From positions 1-47,771 of the forward strand of contig JADLKK010000008.1 in NCBI GenBank assembly GCA_016839025.1: a DNA stretch of 47,771 bases. The letters run 5' to 3'. The stretch comes from Proteiniphilum sp. (GTDB lineage: Bacteria > Bacteroidota > Bacteroidia > Bacteroidales > Dysgonomonadaceae). The notes beneath the pieces are model-generated. The model was not told where the DNA came from, did not search any database, and saw only the letters and a list, made by a program, of their open reading frames with translations. How positions within the stretch are numbered: the first letter of the stretch is position 1; each line of letters opens with the position of its first letter. The position numbers were made by a program, and so were the translations under genes. Positions 34,182 to 42,770 of this stretch are shown piece by piece.

Positions 34182-34208
34182 AAGATATCCGATTTATCGT
34201 TATCTTTG
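34178..34208 (+). promoter_or_regulatory. Promoter of the DksA-like/lspA operon
   Basis: TTG (34178-34180), 20 nt spacer, TATCTTTG (34201-34208). The -33 box overlaps the ileS stop codon. Confidence 0.65.
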
Positions 34209-34316
34209 CGCAGTTATGCAGCAGCATGCAAATGTGAACTTTATGGAAACGAAGGTTGTTGTATATAGACTCTGATTCCGGAAGAGAGACACAGCCCATT
34301 TTATACATTAATCATT

Positions 34317-34697
34317 ATGAGCGAAAAGACGAGATATTCAGATGAGGAATTGGAAGAATTCCGTGCCATTATCAACGAGAAATTGCAGATTGCCCGGCAG
34401 GAATATGAGAATTACCGTGCTGCGGTGACCAATACCGATGGGAACGATACGGTAGATACTTCTCCCACCTACAAGGTTTTGGAGGAGGGTGCCTCCACGC
34501 TCTCCAAGGAGGAGGCAGGGCGGCTGGCACAGCGGCAGATGAAGTTTATCCAAAATCTGCAGGCAGCACTGGTTCGCATTGAAAATGGAACCTATGGTAT
34601 CTGTCGCGAGACCGGAAAGCTGATTCCTAAAGAGCGTCTTCGTGCGGTGCCGCATGCCACGCTGAGTATTGAAGCCAAGTCGGCAAAAAAGCGATGA
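34317..34697 (+). CDS. TraR/DksA-family protein with one-Cys finger
   Basis: A 126-aa DksA/TraR-like protein. It has the N-terminal coiled-coil-prone helix (about 8-45), the central EEGASTLSKEEAGRLAQRQ helix and the family signature ending NGTYGICRETGKLIPKERLRAVPHATLS. A classical DksA has four zinc-binding Cys; here only one Cys exists, and the PHATLS segment replaces the second pair. Such one-Cys versions are widespread in Bacteroidota. It may still bind RNA polymerase through the secondary channel, but this is not shown. Followed by lspA after 86 nt. Confidence 0.85.
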   Translation: MSEKTRYSDEELEEFRAIINEKLQIARQEYENYRAAVTNTDGNDTVDTSPTYKVLEEGASTLSKEEAGRLAQRQMKFIQNLQAALVRIENGTYGICRETGKLIPKERLRAVPHATLSIEAKSAKKR

Positions 34698-34783
34698 ATA
34701 CCTGCCTGGAATGAGAGTTGAACAGTTGACATTGCGTAGGAGCATGGGGAGTGTTTCCCAACGGGTGAGATCTCCCCAAATTA

Positions 34784-35467
34784 TTGGGTATGAATAATAA
34801 AAATCACAAAGGCTGGATTGCTGTTGCGGTTGTTTTGATGCTGCTTCTTGTTGATCAGCTCTCCAAGATATGGGTGAAGACCCATATGGCATTGTATGAC
34901 GCAATCCAGATTACCGACTGGTTTCAGATCTATTTTGTGGAAAATAACGGAATGGCTTTTGGTATCGAAGCAGGGGGTAAGCTCTTTCTTTCACTCTTCC
35001 GGATTGTCGCGGTAATCTTGATCATCATCTATATCGGACGATTGGTGAGGGAGAACTACAAAACCGGCTTCATTGTTTGTATTACGTTGGTTTTGGCCGG
35101 TGCCGCGGGTAACATCGTGGATAGCGTCCTTTACGGTGTGATCTTCGAGGCAAGCTATCCCGGCCATGTTGCCTCGCTGGTGCCCTGGGGACAAGGCTAT
35201 TCATCCCTCCTGCACGGGAAGGTGGTGGATATGCTTTACTTCCCGCTGATCAGCGGACATTATCCTGACTGGATCCCTGTCGTGGGTGGTCAGGAGTTTC
35301 TTTTCTTCCGGTTCATCTTCAACCTGGCCGACTCGGCAATCACCATCGGTGTGATACTGATACTGCTCTTTTACAGAAAGACATTGTCCTATTCGCTGAT
35401 GTCGAAGAGTGAGCGGGATAAGCTGGATACCGAAGCACAGGATAAAAATAGCAGAGGTGAAATATAG
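34784..35467 (+). CDS. lspA: Lipoprotein signal peptidase (LspA)
   Basis: Inner-membrane aspartyl protease that removes signal peptides from prolipoproteins, of which this window encodes several. Four membrane helices. The two catalytic Asp lie in GNIVDSVLYG and FNLADSAITIG. At 227 aa it is longer than most LspA because a loop of about 55 residues (EASYPGHVASLVPWGQGYSS and following) sits between the catalytic motifs, as in many Bacteroidota enzymes. ATG 34784 or 34790. Its end overlaps the beginning of the following gene. Confidence 0.93.
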   Translation: MGMNNKNHKGWIAVAVVLMLLLVDQLSKIWVKTHMALYDAIQITDWFQIYFVENNGMAFGIEAGGKLFLSLFRIVAVILIIIYIGRLVRENYKTGFIVCITLVLAGAAGNIVDSVLYGVIFEASYPGHVASLVPWGQGYSSLLHGKVVDMLYFPLISGHYPDWIPVVGGQEFLFFRFIFNLADSAITIGVILILLFYRKTLSYSLMSKSERDKLDTEAQDKNSRGEI

Positions 35468-36329
35468 CACTGCTCCATATCTCTTTTTTTTTCTCTCAGC
35501 GCTATTGCTGGTTTCATCCTGTCAGAACCGGCCGAAAGAGGTGCTGAGCAGAAAAAAAATGGAGCAGCTTCTCTACGATGTCTACCTTGCTGAGGCAACC
35601 ATGGAAAATGAGTATCACCAGTTCAATACCCCTGAAAAAAAAGAGGCCTACATCAACCGCGTTTTTGCAATGCACGGGGTGACTCCTGTCCAGTGGGACA
35701 GCTCTCTCTCCTGGTATTCCGACAGAATAGACCTCTATCTGAAGATGAACGACTCGGTCAAGGCGCGTCTGGATCGGGCCCGTAAGGTGGTGGATGCTGA
35801 GATAAGCAGAACTGCCGCCCGTGAGGTGACTGACCCGCGGAGCTTCTCTCCTGCATATATACCCGAATACTATTCCTTTACCTCATCGGCTGCAGACAGG
35901 GGATTTCGTTTTCACCTGCAGGAGTCCGAACTCAATGCGAAGATTCCGGGCGATCATTTTGCATTCACCTTCAGTGTGATTGGCATTCCTCCCCGGTTTC
36001 CCCAACGTCTTGCTTCCCTGCTCGCATTGGAATACAGGGATACAACCATTTATCTACCACAGCTGATAACCGAAAACAAAACATACGAAACCTCTGCTAG
36101 AAAATATCTTCAGGAAGATACGCTTGCGCATATCCGTCGGGATACGCTCCAAAACATTTATGGATATCTGCAATTGCTTGATTCGGTTCATTATACCATA
36201 CATATTCAACTCTACAACATACATCTGGGCGAAGAGCATGCTGATTCGATCCTGACGCCACTGACGGAGGAAGGGTTGCTTCCTCCAGCGGTACACAATG
36301 CAACAGCTGACACGGTGAGCGTGCCGTAG
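35457..36329 (+). CDS. DUF4296 lipoprotein
   Basis: A predicted lipoprotein of about 290 aa. The DUF4296 domain at the N-terminus contains KKMEQLLYDVYLAEATMENEY and the later HGVTPVQWDSSLSWYSD. The start is not an obvious ATG: an in-frame ATG at 35409 lies deep in lspA, whereas GTG 35457 is preceded by AGCAGAG, begins just before the hydrophobic signal and overlaps lspA by 11 nt, so I choose GTG. The lipobox is VSSC. The middle and C-terminus are not recognised. The function of DUF4296 is unknown; it is found mainly in Bacteroidota. Confidence 0.75.
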   Translation: MKYSTAPYLFFFLSALLLVSSCQNRPKEVLSRKKMEQLLYDVYLAEATMENEYHQFNTPEKKEAYINRVFAMHGVTPVQWDSSLSWYSDRIDLYLKMNDSVKARLDRARKVVDAEISRTAAREVTDPRSFSPAYIPEYYSFTSSAADRGFRFHLQESELNAKIPGDHFAFTFSVIGIPPRFPQRLASLLALEYRDTTIYLPQLITENKTYETSARKYLQEDTLAHIRRDTLQNIYGYLQLLDSVHYTIHIQLYNIHLGEEHADSILTPLTEEGLLPPAVHNATADTVSVP

Positions 36330-36388
36330 ACGGGTCACGTATAGAGAAAAACTATTTGTCATAAAAAATTCATCTACAGATAAAATGC

Positions 36389-36396
36389 TATATTTG
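36389..36396 (+). promoter_or_regulatory. -7 box of the pyruvate phosphate dikinase gene
   Basis: TATATTTG, exact TAnnTTTG match, 57 nt before the start. A TTTG exists 30 nt upstream, too far for the usual spacing. Confidence 0.5.
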
Positions 36397-36452
36397 CAGC
36401 TGGATTCGTCAAATCAATATGTAACATTGAATTAATCATAACAAAACATCAA

Positions 36453-39173
36453 ATGGAAAAAAAGAGAGTGTACACCTTTGGTAACGGTGCAGCCGAAGGG
36501 CGGGCAGATATGAAGAACCTGCTTGGAGGGAAAGGGGCAAACCTGGCCGAGATGAATTTGATTGGGGTACCCGTACCCCCGGGTTTTACCATTACCACCG
36601 AAGTTTGTACCGAGTACAATGAGCTGGGGCGCGACTATGTGATTGCTGCCTTGAAAGGTGAAGTAGAGCAGGCCGTTTCCCAGATCGAGACGCTCACCGG
36701 CACGAAGTTTGGAGACAAGGAGAACCCCTGTCTGGTATCGGTACGCTCGGGGGCTCGTGTCTCCATGCCGGGAATGATGGATACGGTGTTGAACCTCGGA
36801 TTGAATGATGATGCCGTGGAAGGTATCGCCCGCAAATCGGGCAACGAACGGTTTGCCTGGGACTCCTACCGCCGTTTCGTGCAGATGTATGGAGATGTGG
36901 TGCTGGGCATGAAACCCCAGAGCAAGGAGGATATTGATCCCTTTGAGGAGATCATGGATGAGATGAAGGAGTCGAAAGGTGTGGAACTGGACACCGACCT
37001 CAGTACCACCGACCTGAAGGAACTGGTGAAGCGTTTCAAGGCAGCCGTGAAGGAGAAGACCGGTCACGACTTCCCGGTGAGTCCGTGGGATCAGCTCTGG
37101 GGCGCGGTATGTGCCGTTTTTGACAGTTGGATGAACGAACGGGCCATTCTCTACAGAAAAATGAATAACTTCCCGGAGGAGTGGGGTACTGCCGTCAATG
37201 TGCAGGCGATGGTATATGGAAACATGGGCAAGACTTCCGGCACGGGTGTTGCATTCACCCGTGATGCCGCTACCGGAGAGGATATCTTCAATGGGGAATA
37301 CCTGATCGACGCACAGGGCGAGGATGTGGTGGCCGGCGTACGCACCCCGCAGCAGATCACCCTCGAGGGATCGCGCCGCTGGGCGAAGCTGCAGGGAATC
37401 CCTGAAGAGGAGCGTGCCGCTAAATATCCTTCTCTGGAAGAGGCGATGCCTGCCTGCGCCAGGGATTTGATCGAGGTGCAACAGAAGCTGGAAGATTACT
37501 TCAAGGATATGCAGGATCTGGAATTCACCATTCAGGATGGCAAGCTGTGGATCCTGCAGACCCGTAGCGGCAAGCGCACCGGAGCGGCCATGGTGAAGAT
37601 CGCCATGGATATGCTGCATCAGGGTTATATTGATGAGAAGACCGCTCTGCGGCGTTGCGATCCGGAGAAGCTGGATGAATTGCTGCACCCGGTGTTCGAC
37701 AAGAAAGCGCTGGCCCGTGCGCAACGCATTACCCACGGATTGCCTGCCTCACCGGGAGCGGCTGCTGGACAGGTGGTGTTCCATGCCGACGAGGCAGAAG
37801 AGTGGAGCAAGGAAGGCAAAAAAGTGATACTTTGCCGCATCGAGACCTCGCCGGAGGATCTGCGGGGTATGGCCACTGCGCAGGGCATCCTCACCGCCCG
37901 TGGGGGAATGACTTCACATGCTGCCGTGGTAGCCAGAGGTATGGGTAAGTGCTGTGTTTCTGCGGCCAACAACCTGATCATCGACTACAAGTCACGTTCC
38001 ATGGCCATCAATGGGCAGGAGGTGAAGGAGGGAGACTGGATCTCGCTCGACGGATCCACGGGAAATGTATATGTGGGGAAGATCACTACCCAGGATGCCG
38101 AGCTGGATGCCGATTTTGCTGAACTGATGGAACTGGCTGACAAATATGCCCGCATGGATGTGCGTACCAATGCCGACACACCGCATGATGCCACAGTGGC
38201 CCGCAATTTCGGAGCCAGGGGGATTGGCCTCTGCCGTACCGAGCACATGTTCTTCGAGGAGGACAAGATTGTGCCGATGCGTGAGATGATCCTGGCCAGG
38301 GATGAAGAGGGACGCCGCAAGGCACTCAGCAAATTGCTGCCGTTGCAGAAGAAGGATTTTGAGGGGATTTTCAGGGCGATGGATGGCCACGCCGTCACCA
38401 TCCGCCTGCTCGATCCACCGCTGCATGAGTTTGTACCGCACGACGAAAAGGGTCAGATGGAAATGGCGAAGGTGATGGGCATCTCCTACAAGGATATCCA
38501 CGACCGGGTTGAGGGTCTGATGGAGTCCAATCCGATGCTGGGACTCCGTGGTTGTCGCCTGGGCAATCTCTATCCCGAGATCACCGAGATGCAGACCCGT
38601 GCCATCATGGAGTCGGCACTCGAACTGAAAAAAGAGGGAATCAAAGCCAAGCCGGAGATCATGGTGCCCCTCACCGGTATCGTGTACGAGTTCAAGGCTC
38701 AGAAGGATATCATCGAAAAGACCATCCAGCAGGTATTTGCAGAGAAGAACGACTCGGTTAAATACAAGATCGGCACCATGATTGAGATTCCGCGTGCCGC
38801 CCTTACGGCGCATAAGATTGCTGCCGAAGCCGATTTCTTCTCCTTTGGAACCAATGACCTGACTCAGATGACCTTCGGGTACAGCCGCGACGACGTGGCC
38901 AAGTTCCTGCCGATGTACATCGACAAGGGAATCCTCAAGCAGGATCCCTTCGCTGTGCTCGATCAGAACGGTGTGGGACAGCTGGTGCGCATGGCTGTTG
39001 CCAAGGGACGTGAGGTGAAGCCTACCCTCAAGTGCGGTATCTGTGGGGAACACGGAGGTGAGCCTTCTTCCGTGAAGTTCTGCCATACCGTGGGGCTCAA
39101 CTATGTCTCCTGCTCGCCCTTCCGGGTGCCCATTGCGCGACTGGCCGCAGCACAGGCTGCCATAGAAGGTTGA
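36453..39173 (+). CDS. ppdK: Pyruvate, phosphate dikinase
   Basis: Interconverts pyruvate, ATP and phosphate with PEP, AMP and pyrophosphate; in anaerobes it often runs in glycolysis or gluconeogenesis. 906 aa, full length. The N-terminal nucleotide-binding domain contains KNLLGGKGANLAEM and the VSVRSGARVSMPGMMDT run. The phosphohistidine domain has GGMTSHAAVVARGMGK with His489 as the phosphorylated residue. The C-terminal PEP/pyruvate barrel has GIGLCRTEHMFF, FGTNDLTQMTFGYSRDD and the catalytic Cys region KCGICGEHGG. Monocistronic: -7 box upstream, strong terminator downstream. Confidence 0.98.
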   Translation: MEKKRVYTFGNGAAEGRADMKNLLGGKGANLAEMNLIGVPVPPGFTITTEVCTEYNELGRDYVIAALKGEVEQAVSQIETLTGTKFGDKENPCLVSVRSGARVSMPGMMDTVLNLGLNDDAVEGIARKSGNERFAWDSYRRFVQMYGDVVLGMKPQSKEDIDPFEEIMDEMKESKGVELDTDLSTTDLKELVKRFKAAVKEKTGHDFPVSPWDQLWGAVCAVFDSWMNERAILYRKMNNFPEEWGTAVNVQAMVYGNMGKTSGTGVAFTRDAATGEDIFNGEYLIDAQGEDVVAGVRTPQQITLEGSRRWAKLQGIPEEERAAKYPSLEEAMPACARDLIEVQQKLEDYFKDMQDLEFTIQDGKLWILQTRSGKRTGAAMVKIAMDMLHQGYIDEKTALRRCDPEKLDELLHPVFDKKALARAQRITHGLPASPGAAAGQVVFHADEAEEWSKEGKKVILCRIETSPEDLRGMATAQGILTARGGMTSHAAVVARGMGKCCVSAANNLIIDYKSRSMAINGQEVKEGDWISLDGSTGNVYVGKITTQDAELDADFAELMELADKYARMDVRTNADTPHDATVARNFGARGIGLCRTEHMFFEEDKIVPMREMILARDEEGRRKALSKLLPLQKKDFEGIFRAMDGHAVTIRLLDPPLHEFVPHDEKGQMEMAKVMGISYKDIHDRVEGLMESNPMLGLRGCRLGNLYPEITEMQTRAIMESALELKKEGIKAKPEIMVPLTGIVYEFKAQKDIIEKTIQQVFAEKNDSVKYKIGTMIEIPRAALTAHKIAAEADFFSFGTNDLTQMTFGYSRDDVAKFLPMYIDKGILKQDPFAVLDQNGVGQLVRMAVAKGREVKPTLKCGICGEHGGEPSSVKFCHTVGLNYVSCSPFRVPIARLAAAQAAIEG

Positions 39174-39193
39174 CAGGATTGTAATGGTAAGGT

Positions 39194-39231
39194 AACAGGG
39201 AGGCGTCCATAGGGACGTCTCCCTGTTTTTT
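39194..39231 (+). terminator. Terminator of ppdK
   Basis: Fifteen-bp stem AACAGGGAGGCGTCC/GGACGTCTCCCTGTT with one G-U, loop ATAG, then a run of six T. Confidence 0.9.
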
Positions 39232-39295
39232 GTGGCACGTTGTGAGAATGCAACGGGGTAGCTCTGCTTATAACTACTTTTAACCATCAATCTAT

Positions 39296-39326
39296 TTTGC
39301 TGCTTAGCGGATAATCACTACTTTTA
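39296..39326 (+). promoter_or_regulatory. Promoter of the SurA-like operon
   Basis: TTTG (39296-39299), 19 nt spacer, TACTTTTA (39319-39326), one mismatch from TAnnTTTG. It ends 27 nt before the start codon. Confidence 0.5.
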
Positions 39327-39352
39327 CATTGCTTTTACTAACAGATATTTCT

Positions 39353-40717
39353 ATGAAGTATATCTTGCAGATATTGTTCTTTTCGACTGCATTCATAGCA
39401 GTCCGTCCGGCGTTATCACAAAACAATGTGATTGATGAGATTGTCTGGGTGGTGGGCGACGAGGCCATTCTCAAATCGGAAGTGGAGGAATACCGCAAGG
39501 AGATCCTGATGCAGAACCAGCGTATCGAGGGTGATCCCTACTGCTTTATTCCTGAACAGCTGGCGGTTCGAAAACTCTTTCTCGACCAGGCCAAAATCGA
39601 CAGCATCGAGGTGCAGGAGGTGAATGTAAACCGCCAACTCGAATACCTCATCAATGAATATATCGCCTCTACCGGATCGGTGGAGCGGCTGGAGGAGTAT
39701 TACGGCAAGAGCATCGCCGGTATCCGGGAGGATCTGCGCGATCAGATACGGGAGCAACAGCTGGTTGAAGGCGTGCAGCAAAAGCATTTTGGTAATGTAC
39801 AACTGACACCGTCTGAAATCAGAAAGTATTATAATAGCCTGCCCCAAGACAGCCTGCCATTTATCCAGACCACATTGGAAGTACAGATTATCACGGCAGA
39901 ACCGAAGATACCGCTGGAGGAGATTGACAAGGTGAAGGCACGCCTGCGTGAATACACCGATCAGATCAATAGCGGCGAGCGGGAGTTCTCCACGCTTGCA
40001 TTGCTCCACTCGGAAGATCCTTCCGCCATGAAGGGAGGAGAGTTGGGTTTCATGAATCGTTCGCAGCTGGTGCCCGAGTTTGCGAATGTGGCTTTCGCAC
40101 TGAGTGATCCGAAGAAGGTCTCCAATGTGGTGGAGTCGGAATATGGTTTTCACATCATCCAGCTGATAGAGCGCCGCGGTGACATGGGTAACTTTCGTCA
40201 TATCCTGCTGAAACCTCGGGTGCCACAGGAATCGCTTGATACGGCGCTGGTTCGTCTCGATTCCATCCGTAGCGGAATCATCGGCAAAAAGATCACCTTC
40301 GACGAGGCGGCTACTTATCTGTCGGCAGACAAGGAGACGCGGAACAACAAGGGGATCATGGTTAACAATACCCCTCGCAGTCTCAACGCAGGTACCCCCC
40401 GCTTTGCCCTGAACGAACTGAACCAGGATATTGCGAAAATCGCAGGTGAGATGCAGGAAGGGGAGATCTCCGATCCCTTCATCATGCTCAATGACAAAGG
40501 ACGCCAGGTTGCCGCCATGATCCGGATCACCGCCCGGAACGAAGGGCATCGGGCCAATATCAATAACGATTATCAGATCGTTAAACAGATGGCAGAGGGA
40601 GCCAGAAAGCAGAAGTTGGTAGATGAGTGGCTGCAGAAGAAAATCGAACAAACATACGTGCGCATTGATCCCGCCTGGCAGGGGTGCGAACTGAAATATA
40701 AGGGCTGGCTGAAATAG
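39353..40717 (+). CDS. SurA-like periplasmic peptidyl-prolyl isomerase
   Basis: A periplasmic chaperone for outer-membrane proteins. The signal peptide is residues 1-23 from ATG 39353 (MKYILQIL); the frame runs eight codons upstream. The N-terminal helical chaperone region starts with VIDEIVWVVGDEAILKSEVEEYR, typical of SurA. A parvulin/PpiC domain covers about 165-275 (SGEREFSTLALLHSEDPSAMKGGELGFMNRSQLVPEF and SEYGFHIIQLIERRG), with a second divergent one after NFRHILLKP. It lies 18 nt upstream of the OstA-like gene, suggesting joint work in outer-membrane assembly. Confidence 0.92.
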   Translation: MKYILQILFFSTAFIAVRPALSQNNVIDEIVWVVGDEAILKSEVEEYRKEILMQNQRIEGDPYCFIPEQLAVRKLFLDQAKIDSIEVQEVNVNRQLEYLINEYIASTGSVERLEEYYGKSIAGIREDLRDQIREQQLVEGVQQKHFGNVQLTPSEIRKYYNSLPQDSLPFIQTTLEVQIITAEPKIPLEEIDKVKARLREYTDQINSGEREFSTLALLHSEDPSAMKGGELGFMNRSQLVPEFANVAFALSDPKKVSNVVESEYGFHIIQLIERRGDMGNFRHILLKPRVPQESLDTALVRLDSIRSGIIGKKITFDEAATYLSADKETRNNKGIMVNNTPRSLNAGTPRFALNELNQDIAKIAGEMQEGEISDPFIMLNDKGRQVAAMIRITARNEGHRANINNDYQIVKQMAEGARKQKLVDEWLQKKIEQTYVRIDPAWQGCELKYKGWLK

Positions 40718-40735
40718 AGGCCTTTCTTCCGGAAA

Positions 40736-42361
40736 ATGAGCAGAAATAGCAGACACCGCTTGAGGGATAGCATGCTCTTTTTGGGTGTGCTTTTCACCAT
40801 TATGGGATCCGCAATGACGCAGTCCCCCCCGGCAGGAGTGGCATCCACCGCAGATGAGACGCAGATCATAGAGCTCCGGCAGGCAGATCTTTGGAGTAAA
40901 CGGAATGGTTTCGCCGCCGAGATCCTGACAGGCAACGTGGTTTTTTTTCATGAAGGAGCCTTTATGTATTGTGACAGTGCCTATCTCTTCCAACAAACAA
41001 ACACCTTCGAGGCATTCAGTAATGTACGGATGGAGCAGGGAGATACCATCTTTGTATATGGCGATTATCTGCACTATGACGGTAACAGCCAGCTGGCACG
41101 TCTGCGCAACCATATCCGGATGGAAGACCGGAATGTGACACTCTTCACCGACAGCCTCGACTACGACCGTGCATCCAATCTGGGTTATTACTTTGAGGGG
41201 GGGATGCTGGTAGACGAAGAGAATGAGCTCACCTCTTTTTGGGGTCAGTATGACCCTGATACAAAAGAGGCGTTGTTCAGCGACAGCGTGAAGCTGGTAA
41301 ACGAAGATTACATCATTTATGCCGATACGCTGAAATACCATACCGGGTCGAAATATGCCGATATCCTCGGACCTTCGCGTATTGTCTCTGACAGTGGTTA
41401 TGTCCATACCAGCAAAGGTTGGTACAATACGGTCACCGAAGATGCCCGTCTGCTGGATCGCTCGGAGGTATACAGCAGTGACGGTACCAAGGTGCTGATT
41501 GGTGATACCATTCTCTACAACCGCCTGAGCGGTGAAGGAGAGGTGTTTGGCAATATGTACCTTGAGGACAAAACACGGAAGGCGATATTGCAGGGGAACT
41601 ATGGCTTCTATAATGAGAAGACGGAGTATGGCCTGGCTACCGACTCTGCATTTGCCATCGATTATTCACAGGAGGAAAGCATGTTTCTGCATGGTGATAC
41701 GCTGGTAATGAAAACCGACTCCACTTTCCGTGACATCAGAGCTTACCATGAGGTGCGTTTTTACCGTTCCGACATACAGGGTATCTGTGATTCACTTCAC
41801 TACTCCTCCCGCGACTCGATGGTTTATCTCACCGGCAATCCGGTGCTCTGGAACGAAAACAACCAGATCCTGGGTGACCGGATCGATTTGTTGCTGAATG
41901 ATTCTACCCTGGAGAAAGCGGTTATCCGGGATTATGCCTTTGCCATTCAGGACCGGGGAACGCCCGATCAGTACAACCAGTTGAGTGGCAGGGATATGAC
42001 CGCCTATTTTCGTGGGGGAGAACTCTATCATTTGCTAGTGGAAGGGAATGCGCAGTCTCTCTACTATCTCCTGCAGAAAGACAGCACCATCATCGGCCTC
42101 AATAAGACCGAGAGTCCCTATCTCTCGATGGATATTGAGAAGAACCAGATCAAACGGCTGAAGCTCTGGTCTACCACCACCGCGGTTACTACCCCCTTAC
42201 CGCAGCTCAAAGAGGGAGAATCACGGCTGGAAGGGTTTGTATGGCTCGATTACCTCCGGCCCACGGGGCCGGATGATCTCTTCCGCGACAATGAGCGAAA
42301 GGCGTCGGAAGCCACCGAACAGCGCCCGCGCCGTTTCAGGCGGGAGGAGATCACGCTCTGA
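40736..42361 (+). CDS. OstA/LptA-like protein
   Basis: An exported protein of 541 aa. After a hydrophobic signal (about 12-30), repeated beta-strand units with the pattern aromatic-x-D-(S/T)-x-x-Y (CDSAYLFQQTNTFEAFSNV, GDYLHYDG, DSLDYDR, ADTLKYHTGS, GDTILYN) mark the OstA/LptA beta-jellyroll fold through most of its length. LptA proteins carry lipopolysaccharide across the periplasm, and LptD has a similar N-terminal domain. It is longer than E. coli LptA and lacks an obvious LptD barrel. Directly after the SurA-like gene. Confidence 0.85.
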   Translation: MSRNSRHRLRDSMLFLGVLFTIMGSAMTQSPPAGVASTADETQIIELRQADLWSKRNGFAAEILTGNVVFFHEGAFMYCDSAYLFQQTNTFEAFSNVRMEQGDTIFVYGDYLHYDGNSQLARLRNHIRMEDRNVTLFTDSLDYDRASNLGYYFEGGMLVDEENELTSFWGQYDPDTKEALFSDSVKLVNEDYIIYADTLKYHTGSKYADILGPSRIVSDSGYVHTSKGWYNTVTEDARLLDRSEVYSSDGTKVLIGDTILYNRLSGEGEVFGNMYLEDKTRKAILQGNYGFYNEKTEYGLATDSAFAIDYSQEESMFLHGDTLVMKTDSTFRDIRAYHEVRFYRSDIQGICDSLHYSSRDSMVYLTGNPVLWNENNQILGDRIDLLLNDSTLEKAVIRDYAFAIQDRGTPDQYNQLSGRDMTAYFRGGELYHLLVEGNAQSLYYLLQKDSTIIGLNKTESPYLSMDIEKNQIKRLKLWSTTTAVTTPLPQLKEGESRLEGFVWLDYLRPTGPDDLFRDNERKASEATEQRPRRFRREEITL

Positions 42362-42373
42362 CGGGTATCAGCA

Positions 42374-42405
42374 TTTGTCATTGCGCTACCCGTCTACTAT
42401 CTTTG
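42374..42405 (+). promoter_or_regulatory. Promoter of the mutL operon
   Basis: TTTG (42374-42377), 20 nt spacer, TATCTTTG (42398-42405): full consensus. It lies in the gap after the OstA-like gene and 24 nt before the next start. Confidence 0.8.
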
Positions 42406-42428
42406 TATCACACAACATAAACGCTGCT

Positions 42429-42752
42429 ATGGCTACATTTTTCTTTTACAACAACAGAAAACCCCGCAAATACGGTTATACCCCCATCCTCTATAACGAG
42501 GAGGAGGAAGCCCGCAAAAAGAAGCTGGAGAAGCGGATCCTTGAGATCAAAAAAGAGATGGGTGTGATTCCTGAGGAGCCGAAAAAGGAGCCGAAGGTAT
42601 TTAAAGAGGAGTTTATTTCCCAGACACGACACCTCCGGAAACGGAAAGAGAAGGAGTTGACCGGAAGGGGTTCGTTTTTCTCGCACAACTTGATACTGAT
42701 ACTGATCATTGCCCTGCTGTTTGCCATTTTCTATTTCTGGATCATCCGCTAA
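42429..42752 (+). CDS. Small tail-anchored protein of unknown function
   Basis: 107 aa from ATG 42429 (MATFFFYNNRKPRK); a longer frame upstream lies in OstA-like coding sequence and the promoter, and is rejected. The middle is very charged (runs of Glu/Lys with several KEP-like segments) and likely extended or helical. The C-terminal 20 residues form one hydrophobic helix ending IIR, so the protein is probably anchored in the inner membrane with the charged part in the cytoplasm. I do not recognise the family. It has its own promoter and precedes mutL by 18 nt. Confidence 0.7.
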   Translation: MATFFFYNNRKPRKYGYTPILYNEEEEARKKKLEKRILEIKKEMGVIPEEPKKEPKVFKEEFISQTRHLRKRKEKELTGRGSFFSHNLILILIIALLFAIFYFWIIR

Positions 42753-42770
42753 CACAATACTGAATTGCCT

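Noticed and set aside
36432-39290. Two long minus-strand open frames (434 and 432 codons)
   Set aside because: Both are antisense to ppdK, whose protein is unmistakable; no signal or domain seen in them.
39416-41407. A 663-codon open frame on the minus strand
   Set aside because: It lies antisense to the well-supported SurA-like and OstA-like genes, is rich in His/Leu/Gln as expected of a shadow frame, and shows no family motif.
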